64,000 nucleotides of DNA from NCBI RefSeq assembly GCF_947036865.1, contig NZ_CAMQSF010000012.1, positions 1-64,000 of the forward strand. Direction: 5' to 3'. This document shows positions 9,906 through 18,621 of the stretch, piece by piece (the stretch's first letter is position 1; each line of letters begins with the position of its first letter). This DNA is from an uncultured Caulobacter sp. GTDB lineage: Bacteria; Pseudomonadota; Alphaproteobacteria; Caulobacterales; Caulobacteraceae. Position numbers and translations under genes: made by a program. The notes beneath the pieces were generated by a model. That model saw nothing but the letters and a program-made list of their open reading frames with translations. It made no database searches and had not been told where the DNA came from.

Positions 9906-10547
9906 TCATCGACCGCCAAGAAGGTTGTCCAGAACCCGCAGCACCATCTCGGTATAGAGTTCGACCACGCGATCTCCTTCTGGCGCAGGAACGGAAACCG
10001 CAAGCCTGACGGCGGCCTCGCCGAGCTCCCAGATCGCAAAGCCGTCGATGGCGAGCCGGTTTGGGTCCAGGTCAGGGCGGACACGCAGAGCGGCCTCCGC
10101 CAGTAGCCCCCCCATGGCCCGGTTCTCGGCGACCTGTAGATCGGCGAGCGCGCGATCGGCCTGCATTCCGGCCCAGATGTCGCGAACAACCGGCTCGGCG
10201 CGGGCGAGCGCGTAGTAGGTCTCGAAGAGGTCCTTGAAGGCGCGCCTGAGGCTCTCCAACGTCCGCACGTCCGCGAACGCTTCGGCGATGCAGCGTCGGC
10301 TCTCCAGGTTGAAAGCCTCGGCGAGCGCGTAGATGACGGCGCTCTTCTCGGGAAAGTATTGATAGAGAGAGCCCATCGACACAGCCGCCGCCTGCGCGAG
10401 TTCGTTCATCCGCAGCCTGTCGCTGCCTCGCTCCGAGATGAGCTCCCTCGCGGCGTCCAGAATCTTGGCCCGGCGCTCGCGGCTCCGCTGCTGAACGGGG
10501 CTGCGCGCGCTCCCGCCACTCCCAAACACCGTATCGTTTCCATCCAT
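9906..10547 (-). CDS. TetR/AcrR family transcriptional regulator
   Basis: RRAKILDAARELISERGSDRLRMNELAQAAAVSMGSLYQYFPEKSAVIYALAEAF. Confidence 0.93.
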   Translation of the reverse strand: MDGNDTVFGSGGSARSPVQQRSRERRAKILDAARELISERGSDRLRMNELAQAAAVSMGSLYQYFPEKSAVIYALAEAFNLESRRCIAEAFADVRTLESLRRAFKDLFETYYALARAEPVVRDIWAGMQADRALADLQVAENRAMGGLLAEAALRVRPDLDPNRLAIDGFAIWELGEAAVRLAVSVPAPEGDRVVELYTEMVLRVLDNLLGGR

Positions 10548-10575
10548 GGCCGCTTGACACCCAAAATGTAAGAAA

Positions 10576-10608
10576 CTATCACCTTTTGCTAACGTGATAG
10601 CCTATCAC
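10576..10608. promoter_or_regulatory. Candidate TetR operator
   Basis: CTATCAC-N11-GTGATAG-C-CTATCAC overlapping dyads just upstream of tetR. Confidence 0.65.
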
Positions 10609-10627
10609 ATTTAGCGGGTTCACCAAG

Positions 10628-10663
10628 ATGACTGATCCCACCCCGCGCCGGGCCCTCGTAACC
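10628..10663 (+). pseudogene. Possible 5' remnant of an SDR gene
   Basis: ATG MTDPTPRRALVT matches the start of SDR Rossmann domains (RRALVTGAS) but breaks to PAFASPRC...; directly downstream of the TetR operator. Confidence 0.4.
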
Positions 10664-10683
10664 CCCGCGTTTGCAAGCCCGCG

Positions 10684-11091
10684 ATGTCGCGCCGACCGGC
10701 ACTTGCGGTGGGCCATCCGATGTTAGCCGTACTCGCGACCACATCGGTCCTGGTCGCGATCGCCCAGGGCCCGCTGGCTTACACAGGCGATCCCGAGAAC
10801 GGCCGTCGCCTTTTCGAACGACGCTGCACCTCGTGCCATAGCTTGGAGACCGACGCCTTTGGCCCTCGGCTTGGCGGCGTTTACGGCCGCCCCGCTGGCG
10901 GGGTGCCGACCTTCTCCTACAGCCAGGCGCTTCGGAGCCTAAAATTCCGATGGACCGAGGCTGAACTCGACGTCTGGCTCGCCGGCCCGCGCCGCATGGC
11001 GCCAGGCGCCGCCATGCCGATATCCATAGGCGACGCGCGGCAGCGCGCCGACCTGATCGCGTTCCTCAAGCGGCAGGCGAGCGGACGATGA
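10684..11091 (+). CDS. c-type cytochrome
   Basis: GDPENGRRLFERRCTSCHSLETDAFGPRLGGVYGR (CxxCH) ... WLAGPRRMAPGAAMPI. Confidence 0.9.
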   Translation: MSRRPALAVGHPMLAVLATTSVLVAIAQGPLAYTGDPENGRRLFERRCTSCHSLETDAFGPRLGGVYGRPAGGVPTFSYSQALRSLKFRWTEAELDVWLAGPRRMAPGAAMPISIGDARQRADLIAFLKRQASGR

Positions 11092-11195
11092 CGGCGAAGA
11101 GATCATGGGCGTGATGGGTTACAGTCTCGAAAGCGCGGAGCAGGCGACGAACAAGACGCGCGAACGTCTCGCCGCCTGGCTCGCCGAACCCGCGA

Positions 11196-11693
11196 TCAGC
11201 GCGTAATCGGAACTGTATAGCGAACGACATCGTCCGCGGTCGCAACACGATCGTAGAGCCTGCGCGCCGTCACATTGTCCCGCTGAGTGTGCCAGTAGAC
11301 CGCACGCCATCCGTTTTCGCGGGCCCGGGCGATCAGTTCGTCCAACAGCGCCTTTCCAGCCCCGGCGCCGCGCCGATCGGAAGCGACAAAGAGGTCCTCG
11401 AGATGGCAGGTCGGGCGGACGCTCCAACTACTGCCCTGCAAGGCGCAGTTCGCGAAGCCAACGACAATGCCCTCCACCTCCGTCACCAAGCCGAACATCG
11501 GATCATCGCGACTAAGAAGTCGCTTCCAGGTGCTGTCCGTCGCCTCGTCCGGCGGCTCCGCGCCGTAGAAGAGGAGATAATCGGCCCAGAGCCTTCGCCA
11601 TGCGGCCTCGTCGCTGGCGCGAACCGCGCGCACAAGGGGCGCGGGCTCGGAGCCCGCGGTCGCGGGCGTTCCCGGGAGACGCTTAGCGCTCAT
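11196..11693 (-). CDS. GNAT family N-acetyltransferase
   Basis: LVRAVRASDEAAWRRLWADYLLFYG...LEDLFVASDRRGAGAGKALLDELIARARENGWRAVYWHTQRDNVTARRLYDRV. Confidence 0.92.
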   Translation of the reverse strand: MSAKRLPGTPATAGSEPAPLVRAVRASDEAAWRRLWADYLLFYGAEPPDEATDSTWKRLLSRDDPMFGLVTEVEGIVVGFANCALQGSSWSVRPTCHLEDLFVASDRRGAGAGKALLDELIARARENGWRAVYWHTQRDNVTARRLYDRVATADDVVRYTVPITR

Positions 11694-12292
11694 GTGTCCG
11701 ACGGCAGTTCGCGAACGCGCGTATAGCGCATGATCCAGTTCGTCTCCCACGACTTCCCCTCGTCGGCCGAGAACGCCTGCTCCCATTGCGCCAGGCCAGG
11801 GCGAATGTTCGTGAAAACGCCGCGAACCTTGATCGGGCGACCCTGAAAGACATCGTCGGAAAGAAACGTGCCGATCCCAGCGGCAAATCGGCCGATGCCG
11901 GGCTTATCAATGCTCGATGGCGCACTGGCGCTCAGATACCAATCGGCCCACGTCCCATCGCCGGCATTGAAGGCTCTTATTCCGACGCCACGGCCAACCT
12001 GCCCGGCGTGGCGCGATACGCTATCATTGTAGTTCGCCAGCCCGTTCATGAGCGGGCGGCACGTCGTTTCCCCGGAGAAGGTCTCCCAGTCCCGGCTGCC
12101 GACCATGCGGGCCTTCAGCTTGCGATGCTCGACGGTCCAAACGCCGAAGAAGAAATCGAAGTCCCGGACGCCGGGCGGAGCGGAGCCGGGCGGACTTTCG
12201 CCCAATGACCCGGCGTCCGCCCTTCCGGAGGCGGTTCCAAGCGCCAGGGCGGCGGCGGTCGCGTGCAGCAGGTCGCGGCGGTCCAACATCAT
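11690..12292 (-). CDS. Exported (Tat-like signal) protein, single copy of a repeated ~150-aa domain
   Basis: DRRDLLHATAAALALG signal; DFDFFFGVWTVEHRKLKARMVGSRDWETFSGET...WEQAFSADEGKSWETNWIMRYTR; 4-bp overlap with GNAT gene. Confidence 0.75.
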   Translation of the reverse strand: MMLDRRDLLHATAAALALGTASGRADAGSLGESPPGSAPPGVRDFDFFFGVWTVEHRKLKARMVGSRDWETFSGETTCRPLMNGLANYNDSVSRHAGQVGRGVGIRAFNAGDGTWADWYLSASAPSSIDKPGIGRFAAGIGTFLSDDVFQGRPIKVRGVFTNIRPGLAQWEQAFSADEGKSWETNWIMRYTRVRELPSDT

Positions 12293-12294
12293 GG

Positions 12295-13425
12295 TCAAGC
12301 CTCGCTCCCGGTGGCGTGGTCCCTTTGGAATTCGCTCACCCAGTTCACCTCCCAAGTGGCGCCGCCGTCCGCGGACGCGGACTGCTCCCATCGCGCTGTG
12401 TTCGGCCCGATGCCGGACCACTGGACGCGCGTGAGCACGGTCTTGCCGTCGATCATTTCAGCCGAGTGGAAGGTCCCGACGCCGCCTTCGAACCGGCCGG
12501 TGAGCGGCGGTGCGATGTCGCGCGGTGATCGGCCGTCGAGGAACCAGCTCGACCAGAGCGCACGCGCGGGGTCGTAGGCGCGCAAGCCGACGCTCCTCGC
12601 GGTCCCGGCCGGAAAGTTCATCACGTTGTCGCTGAAGTTCCCCGCGCCGGCCATCAAGGGCCGGTTCACCAATGTGCCGTCGAAGGTCTGCCAATCTTGG
12701 CCGCCGACGAGCCGCTTCGCCAGGCGGCGGTGCCGGACTCGCCAGCGCCCCACCAGAAATTCCCAATCGGCCGGGGCGACGCCGGCGGCCTCTCCCGGCA
12801 GCCGAGGCACTGGGGCTGGCGTGGTTGACGTGCGCGAGAAGAAGTTCTCGAAGTTCATCTCCCAAGACTTGCCGCCGTCGGGTGAGAAGCTCTGCTGCCA
12901 GTGCGGTCTGGGTCCGTGGATGCCCTGCCAATGGAAGCGGACGTCGATGGGATGGCCCCGGAGCGTGTCGGCGCCGAGAAAAACACCTTCGTCTCCCCGA
13001 AAGCGCCCGCGCACCGGAGGATCTATCGCGGTCGGCGCGCGACCATCCAACCACCAGATCGCCCAGGTGCCGGTGGCCGGGTCCCAGGCGCGGATCCCCG
13101 CTGCTCTGTACACCCCGTCCTTCATCACGAAGGCGTTGTCGTCGATCGTACCCAGCCCACCCATCGTCAGCCATAAGGCGCTTTTGCCTGGAAATTCCAG
13201 CCAATCGCTATTCCCCGTGAGACGCTCGCGCAGCTTCCGGTTCTCGACGTTCCAGGCGCCGACAAGCCAAGCCCAGTCGTCGTTTGGCCGCGCGGCCGAG
13301 GCGGCGCGCGCGACATCGGGGAGCGCCAACGCCGCCGTAAGCATGCCCCCTTGCTTCAGGAGCCCTCGCCGCGTCGTATCGAAATCCACTTTGCCCATGC
13401 CATCACTGCCGCTGCTCGCGCACAA
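12295..13425 (-). CDS. Exported protein with two tandem copies of the same domain
   Basis: DWAWLVGAWNVENRKLRERLTGNSDWLEF...HWQQSFSPDGGKSWEMNFENFFSR and DWEFLVGRWRVRHRRLAKRLVGGQDWQTF...RWEQSASADGGATWEVNWVSEFQR. Confidence 0.75.
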   Translation of the reverse strand: MCASSGSDGMGKVDFDTTRRGLLKQGGMLTAALALPDVARAASAARPNDDWAWLVGAWNVENRKLRERLTGNSDWLEFPGKSALWLTMGGLGTIDDNAFVMKDGVYRAAGIRAWDPATGTWAIWWLDGRAPTAIDPPVRGRFRGDEGVFLGADTLRGHPIDVRFHWQGIHGPRPHWQQSFSPDGGKSWEMNFENFFSRTSTTPAPVPRLPGEAAGVAPADWEFLVGRWRVRHRRLAKRLVGGQDWQTFDGTLVNRPLMAGAGNFSDNVMNFPAGTARSVGLRAYDPARALWSSWFLDGRSPRDIAPPLTGRFEGGVGTFHSAEMIDGKTVLTRVQWSGIGPNTARWEQSASADGGATWEVNWVSEFQRDHATGSEA

Positions 13426-13498
13426 ACCTCGGGAATGATGCCGAAAGCGGCGCGGGCTTGAACAGTCGACAGAATTGGTCGAAGGCTAAGGCAGACTT

Positions 13499-14434
13499 AT
13501 GCTGAACCCGCCCGCACTCCCTTCCCTGATCGCGATCCAAGCGTTTGAAGCGGCCGCGCGCGAGGGCAGTTTCGCGGCGGCGGCGCGCGAACTCGGCACC
13601 AGCGCGGCTTCGGTCAGCTATCACATCAAGCGGTTGGAACGGCAGGTCGGTTTCCCGTTGTTCCGCAGGCTCTCGCAGCGCGTGGAACTGACCGAAGCCG
13701 GCCGGATCATCGCCAATGAAGCAAGCGCTGCGTTCATGGCTCTGCGGGGAAGCTTCGCCCGCGCCTCGGCGGTCGAGCAAGGCAGCCTGCGCGTCAGCGC
13801 GCTGCCGACCTTTGCAGCAACCTGGCTCGTTCCGCGCCTTGGCGCGTTCCGCGCGCTTCAACCCGATATCAGGATTAGCGTGGACGTCTCACCCGAAGTA
13901 CGGGACCTGACCATCGGCGATTGCGACGTTGCGATACGGAATGGACATGGCGATTGGCCTGGCTTGCGAGCCGCGCCTCTATTCCCGGCGCTCTTCACGC
14001 CGCTTTGCGCCCCAGCTCTACTGGAGGCGGCGCGCGCGCTCCCTGGCCCCTTATCCGGCAAACTCCGGCTGCTCGGGCGGCGCGACTGGTGGCTGCTCTG
14101 GCTGAGAGCGAGCGGCTCTCCCTGGCGACCTGCGCCAGATGACTTCACCACCGATCTGTCGACCGAGCACCTGGACGCCTCCGCCGCGATGGCGGGTCAG
14201 GGAATTACGATAGGTTCGCCGATCCTTCTCAGCGACGACATCGAGTCTGGTCGCCTGGTCATGCCCCACCCTCTTGTGGCCGGTGACGGGCGATCGTTCT
14301 TCGCGGTCTATCCCGAAGCCCGGAAGGACTGCGCCAAGATCGCCGCCTTCGTCTCCTGGATTTCGGAGGCGGCGCAGGACGCCAAGCGCGCGGCGCGAAC
14401 GCGCGTCACCAACGCCGGGATGTTCACAAGCTAA
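13499..14434 (+). CDS. LysR family transcriptional regulator (GcvA-like)
   Basis: LPSLIAIQAFEAAAREGSFAAAARELGTSAASVSYHIKRLERQVGFPLFRRLSQRVELTEAG. Confidence 0.93.
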   Translation: MLNPPALPSLIAIQAFEAAAREGSFAAAARELGTSAASVSYHIKRLERQVGFPLFRRLSQRVELTEAGRIIANEASAAFMALRGSFARASAVEQGSLRVSALPTFAATWLVPRLGAFRALQPDIRISVDVSPEVRDLTIGDCDVAIRNGHGDWPGLRAAPLFPALFTPLCAPALLEAARALPGPLSGKLRLLGRRDWWLLWLRASGSPWRPAPDDFTTDLSTEHLDASAAMAGQGITIGSPILLSDDIESGRLVMPHPLVAGDGRSFFAVYPEARKDCAKIAAFVSWISEAAQDAKRAARTRVTNAGMFTS

Positions 14435-14550
14435 GCCTCGGCTTCGGTCGATCCCGTCCGCCGTCCGGGGCTCATTCGGCGCCACACCCTCCGGGATGTC
14501 CTGTTCCACGGACGGCGGAAGACCGGCCAGCCGCCTGTTGACGCGCCAGA

Positions 14551-14592
14551 CATGAGAAGTTATCACCTTTAGAAATGTGATAACTTCTCATG
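14551..14592. promoter_or_regulatory. 16-bp perfect inverted repeat operator
   Basis: CATGAGAAGTTATCAC-CTTTAGAAAT-GTGATAACTTCTCATG. Confidence 0.85.
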
Positions 14593-14605
14593 TTAGGAGG
14601 CGGAA

Positions 14606-15436
14606 GTGGGCGAAGCTGTTGGCTGCGCATTGGTGACCGGCGCGACCGGTAAGTCCGGAAGGCGCGTCGTGGAGCGGCTGGCGAAGCGTGGCTTCAGCGT
14701 GCGGCCAGGGTCTCGAGCGGGCGATCCGGCCTTCGATTGGGAGCGTCCAGAGACCTGGTCCCCGGCCCTGCGAGGGATGGAAGTCGCCTATGTCGCGTTC
14801 CAGCCGGATGTGGCGATGCCAGGCGCGCCTCAGCGGATCGGCGAATTCGCGGCGCTCGCGACGCAACTCGGGGTTCGCCGGCTTGTTCTTCTGTCTGGTC
14901 GCGGCGAACCGGAAGCCGAGGCCTGCGAAGACGCCCTACGTGTCGCGGCCCGGGAATGGACGATCCTGCGTTGCTCGTGGTTCGCGCAGAATTTCAGTGA
15001 AGGATTTCTGGCGGGGGCCATCGCGGCGGGCGAAGTGCGGCTGCCCGTCGGCGCCGTTCCGGAGCCGTTCGTGGACCTCGATGACGTCGCGGACGTGGCC
15101 GTCGAGGCGCTTGTCACCGACGCGCACGTGGGGCGGTGTTATGAACTGACCGGTCCCCGGCTTCTTACCTTCTCGGAAGCGGTAAGCGACATCGCCCAGG
15201 TGCTTGGACGGCCCCTTCGATTCACCGCCATTTCCGTGGAAGCGTTCCGGGCCGAGCTTGGGGCCATCCCCCTCGACGACGAGGTCGTGAACCTCCTCAC
15301 CTACCTCTTCACCAGCGTCCTCGATGGGCGCAACGCCGCCGTCCACGACGACATCGCGGCGGTTCTCGGAAGGCCAGCGCGTGATTTTCGCGCGTTCGCC
15401 ACGGCGGCCTTCGGTTCGCGGGAGGGCGCGCGATGA
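14606..15436 (+). CDS. NAD(P)H-binding (NmrA-like) protein
   Basis: GCALVTGATGKSGRRVVERLAKRGFSVRPGSR...VDLDDVADVAVEALV. Confidence 0.85.
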   Translation: MGEAVGCALVTGATGKSGRRVVERLAKRGFSVRPGSRAGDPAFDWERPETWSPALRGMEVAYVAFQPDVAMPGAPQRIGEFAALATQLGVRRLVLLSGRGEPEAEACEDALRVAAREWTILRCSWFAQNFSEGFLAGAIAAGEVRLPVGAVPEPFVDLDDVADVAVEALVTDAHVGRCYELTGPRLLTFSEAVSDIAQVLGRPLRFTAISVEAFRAELGAIPLDDEVVNLLTYLFTSVLDGRNAAVHDDIAAVLGRPARDFRAFATAAFGSREGAR

Positions 15437-15921
15437 GTTCGGCCATCGTCAGAGGTCTGCTCTGGACGGCCGCCGCATCGTCAGGCCTCCTCGGAGGCGT
15501 CTACTTCGCCTTCTCCAGCTTCGTGATGGCGTCATTGGCGAGGGCGCCGGGCACAGCGGGTGTAGAAGCCATGCAATCCATGAACGTCGTCATTCTGCGG
15601 ACGCCGTTCATGACGGTTTTCTTCGCCTCAACGGCTCTGGCGGCACTTCTCCTCGTCCTGGCGATCTTAGGCCAAGGCGGGTCGCGGATATGGGCGGTGT
15701 CCGCGTGCCTGCTCTACCTGATCGGCATGTTCGGTGTCACCGCTTTCGGGAACGTCCCCATGAACGACACGCTCACCGGCATGTCGCCATCGGTCGCGGT
15801 GTCTGGCGGCTACTGGCGAACCTTCCTCTCGGACTGGACGCTCCTCAACCACCTTCGCATGGTGGCGTCTCTCGCGGCTTCAGGTCTCTTCGCGATCGCC
15901 GCTCATACGCTGCGGCGCTGA
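15433..15921 (+). CDS. DUF1772/anthrone oxygenase-like membrane protein
   Basis: Four hydrophobic segments, MNVVILRTPFMTVFFASTALAALLLVL...FGNVPMNDTL; 4-bp overlap with upstream gene. Confidence 0.78.
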   Translation: MSSAIVRGLLWTAAASSGLLGGVYFAFSSFVMASLARAPGTAGVEAMQSMNVVILRTPFMTVFFASTALAALLLVLAILGQGGSRIWAVSACLLYLIGMFGVTAFGNVPMNDTLTGMSPSVAVSGGYWRTFLSDWTLLNHLRMVASLAASGLFAIAAHTLRR

Positions 15922-16130
15922 CGATGTGGTGACCCGTGTTGGCTTTCGATTAGCACGCGCCAACGCGGACGTCGCGAGATGCCGAGCTGAGTTCGCCGCT
16001 CATAGGCCAGGCTTGGTGTTGGACGCGGGAATTACCCGGCATGAAAATCTAGAAAATCAACTACTTACCTGAGCCACGTCAGAGGTCTCTGGACTGGCTG
16101 TTCAGAATTCGCTGGACTGCGCCGGCGATA

Positions 16131-16262
16131 GGCCGGAATTAGCTGGACCGGATCGCGCCACTGGCGCTCTGTGAAGCGCCGGTACAGCAGGCTTTTCGGC
16201 CCTTTGGGATGGGCGGGGTCACCTGCCGGTCCAGATATTTCTGGAAGAGTCCAGCTAATTGC
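16131..16262. repeat. MITE-like stretch bounded by inverted AATTAGCTGGAC
   Basis: GGAATTAGCTGGACC near 16135-16149 and inverted AGTCCAGCTAATTGC near 16248-16262; related copies at 7898-7912 and ~16104-16118. Confidence 0.5.
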
Positions 16263-16279
16263 GACCGCCAGAAAGTAAA

Positions 16280-16324
16280 TGGCGCGCCCGGAACGATTCG
16301 AACGTCCGACCCTCAGATTCGTAG
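16280..16324 (-). tRNA. 3' fragment of tRNA-Arg(ACG), attachment-site remnant
   Basis: Reverse complement CTACGAATCTGAGGGTCGGACGTTCGAATCGTTCCGGGCGCGCCA: anticodon loop CTACGAA, pairable T-arm GGACG/CGTTC, acceptor 3' strand and CCA; no D-arm or 5' half follows. Confidence 0.8.
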
Positions 16325-16342
16325 ACGTGAATCTGAGGGTCG
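16307..16342. other. Probable integrase core (att) site
   Basis: CGACCCTCAGATTC-GTAGACGT-GAATCTGAGGGTCG, perfect 14-bp arms, 8-bp spacer, centred on the tRNA anticodon loop. Confidence 0.75.
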
Positions 16343-16521
16343 AAAGCAACACGCCAACTTACTCCAGAATACGACAAGCTCTTGCCGGATTTGAATTTTC
16401 CGGAAATTGATCGCGATCTGGCGTTGACCTTACAAGCGCGGGAATTAGACTGTTTGTACTGGGATCCCCTTACAAAACCCTTGCAAAGGCGACCCTTCGT
16501 ACTCTAGCGCGAGATAGGGCA

Positions 16522-18057
16522 ATGGCCGTACAGAGGCTCGTTCTGAACGAAAAGAGCGTCTTTCAGCTGCCTCTGGCGACCAAGGGCCGATACATCGTCC
16601 GGGACGCCGACCTTCGCGGCTTTTGCCTTTTCGTCGGCCAGCGCCGGAAGTCGTTCACGGTGCAGGCGGAACATTGGGACTGCGGCCGGAGAACCTCAAA
16701 GACCATTGTCCTGGGCCACGCCGGCGATCTCTCCGCGCGCGACGCGAGGATTCAGGCCAAGATTCTGCTGGCGAAAATCGCCAACGGCGAACTCGACGTC
16801 GAAACCTCCACTGAGCCGCCACCGCCGGCCGGCGTCACATTGCGACAGGCCTGGCAGCGCTACCTGACCGCCCACCTGCAACGCAAGGAGCGCAGCCCCG
16901 CGACGATCAAGGGATATGTCGATCACATCGAGCGCGCCTTGGTCGATTGGATAGACCTGCCGCTTCAGGTCCTCGGCGAGAACCCCGTCATGGTCGCCGA
17001 GCGTCACGACATCATGTCGCGTGAAAATGGCCCGTCCGCAGCGAACGGCGCCATGCGCACTCTGCGGGCGATCTACAATCATGCCCGCAAGAGCCACCGC
17101 GAATTGCCCCCGGAGAACCCGACCCTCGCCGTGGACTGGAATCGCGAGAAGCGCCGCGACACGGCAATGGGCGTCGAGGATTTCCCGGCGTGGTTCGCGC
17201 AGGCTCGGTTGCTGCGCCATCCCGTTCGCCGGGAATTCCACCTGATGACCCTGCTCTCCGGCAGTCGCCCGGGGGCTTTGCTCCAGGCCCGCATTGAGCA
17301 CATCAATTTCCGGGACCGGATCCTGCACATTCCGCGACCGAAGGGAGGCGCGGACCGCGCATTCGATATCCCGTTGTCGCGACCGATGGTCCGAAGCCTG
17401 ATCAGGGCTATTCGAGCAAGCCGCATCCTCTTCCCGGAGCAGGCCAAAGAGTGGGTCTTCGCAGCGGCTAGCGCGGAAGGACACATGGCCGAGCACAAGG
17501 AGTCGAGAAAGGTCTTGTCCAAATGGGGCAATGACCTGCGCCAGACCTACCGAACCATGGGCCAGGTCGCCGGGCTCTCTGAGGTCGATATGCACCTGCT
17601 CATGAACCACAGCCTGCCGGGCGTGAACGCCGGCTACATCACTCGCGCCAAGCTGTTGAGCGGCCATCTGCGCGCGGCGCAGGAAAAGCTTTCCGGAACA
17701 ATGATCGACGCCGCCGAAATCCAGGGCCGCGCCTGGCCGTTTCTTCCGGCGCGAAAGCTCGGCGACCCGGTTCTTGATCCGCCTCTGCCGGACCCCCGAT
17801 CCAACCGTGCCCGGGAGGAGCGCTTCTGGGCGATCGATGCGCCACGTCTCTTGAGGGCCGCAGCGGCAAGAACCGCCTCCGGCTCGGATCGGCCGCGGTT
17901 GATCACGGCTTCAGAACATCAGCCGCGGAGCCAGCCAGCCCTCGGCTCGGCCATGCCAGCTCCCGCGCCGCCCGGGCCCCCGGCCCCACGACCCGAGGCG
18001 CCGCGACCATCATCGCCCGCCATGCACGACCCTGTCCGATCCCTTCTCAATATGTAG
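16522..18057 (+). CDS. tyrosine-type site-specific integrase
   Basis: SPATIKGYVDHIE core-binding domain; LLSGSRPGALLQARIEHI (Arg I), GNDLRQTYRTMG (Arg II), LLMNHSLPGVNAGYITR (His/Tyr). Confidence 0.92.
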   Translation: MAVQRLVLNEKSVFQLPLATKGRYIVRDADLRGFCLFVGQRRKSFTVQAEHWDCGRRTSKTIVLGHAGDLSARDARIQAKILLAKIANGELDVETSTEPPPPAGVTLRQAWQRYLTAHLQRKERSPATIKGYVDHIERALVDWIDLPLQVLGENPVMVAERHDIMSRENGPSAANGAMRTLRAIYNHARKSHRELPPENPTLAVDWNREKRRDTAMGVEDFPAWFAQARLLRHPVRREFHLMTLLSGSRPGALLQARIEHINFRDRILHIPRPKGGADRAFDIPLSRPMVRSLIRAIRASRILFPEQAKEWVFAAASAEGHMAEHKESRKVLSKWGNDLRQTYRTMGQVAGLSEVDMHLLMNHSLPGVNAGYITRAKLLSGHLRAAQEKLSGTMIDAAEIQGRAWPFLPARKLGDPVLDPPLPDPRSNRAREERFWAIDAPRLLRAAAARTASGSDRPRLITASEHQPRSQPALGSAMPAPAPPGPPAPRPEAPRPSSPAMHDPVRSLLNM

Positions 18058-18129
18058 ACCGAGGCCCGGGCGCGAACCGCAACGCGTTTCGAGCGTTTCG
18101 TTTGTTGCGTTTATTTCGATTATGGCCTA

Positions 18130-18618
18130 ATGTCCGGTCTCAATCGGGAGCATAAGATGACACTGCCTGCATTCGCCCACGAGCTTGGCGATAGGCTTCC
18201 GTCTGCCAACGAGCGCGCCGCCGCCAACCAACTTCGCAAGATATTGGCCGCCCAGGCCAGCGGAGATGCCGATGGCATGCTGCGCGTTCTTCAGGAAGAC
18301 AAGTCAACCTCGGAGGTCGTGCTGACGCCGGCGCTTTCGCGCCTTTTGATGGAACTGCTTCGCCACGTCGGTCGTGGCGATGCTGTGACGCTCGTCCCTG
18401 TCAGCCAGATGCTGACGACGCAGCAGGCGGCCGACATTCTCAACGTGTCGCGTCCCTATCTTGTCGGCCTGCTCGACAAGGGCGAGATCGCTCATGAGCT
18501 GGTCGGTCGCCATCGCCGGATCAAGGCCGAGCACCTGTTCGACTACAAGCGCAAGCGTGACGAAAAACGCGCGGGCGCCCTGGCCGGTCTGGCGGCGCTG
18601 GACGCGGAGCTCCTCTAG
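18130..18618 (+). CDS. excisionase-type HTH antitoxin
   Basis: VSQMLTTQQAADILNVSRPYLVGLLDKGEIAHELVGRHRRIKAEHLFDYKRKR; immediately upstream of PIN gene. Confidence 0.85.
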   Translation: MSGLNREHKMTLPAFAHELGDRLPSANERAAANQLRKILAAQASGDADGMLRVLQEDKSTSEVVLTPALSRLLMELLRHVGRGDAVTLVPVSQMLTTQQAADILNVSRPYLVGLLDKGEIAHELVGRHRRIKAEHLFDYKRKRDEKRAGALAGLAALDAELL

Positions 18619-18621
18619 TCC

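Noticed and set aside
11092-11206. Short plus-strand peptide EEIMGVMGYSLESAEQATNKTRERLAAWLAEPAISA* after the cytochrome gene
   Set aside because: Looks slightly like a recombinase C-terminus but too short to support an assignment.
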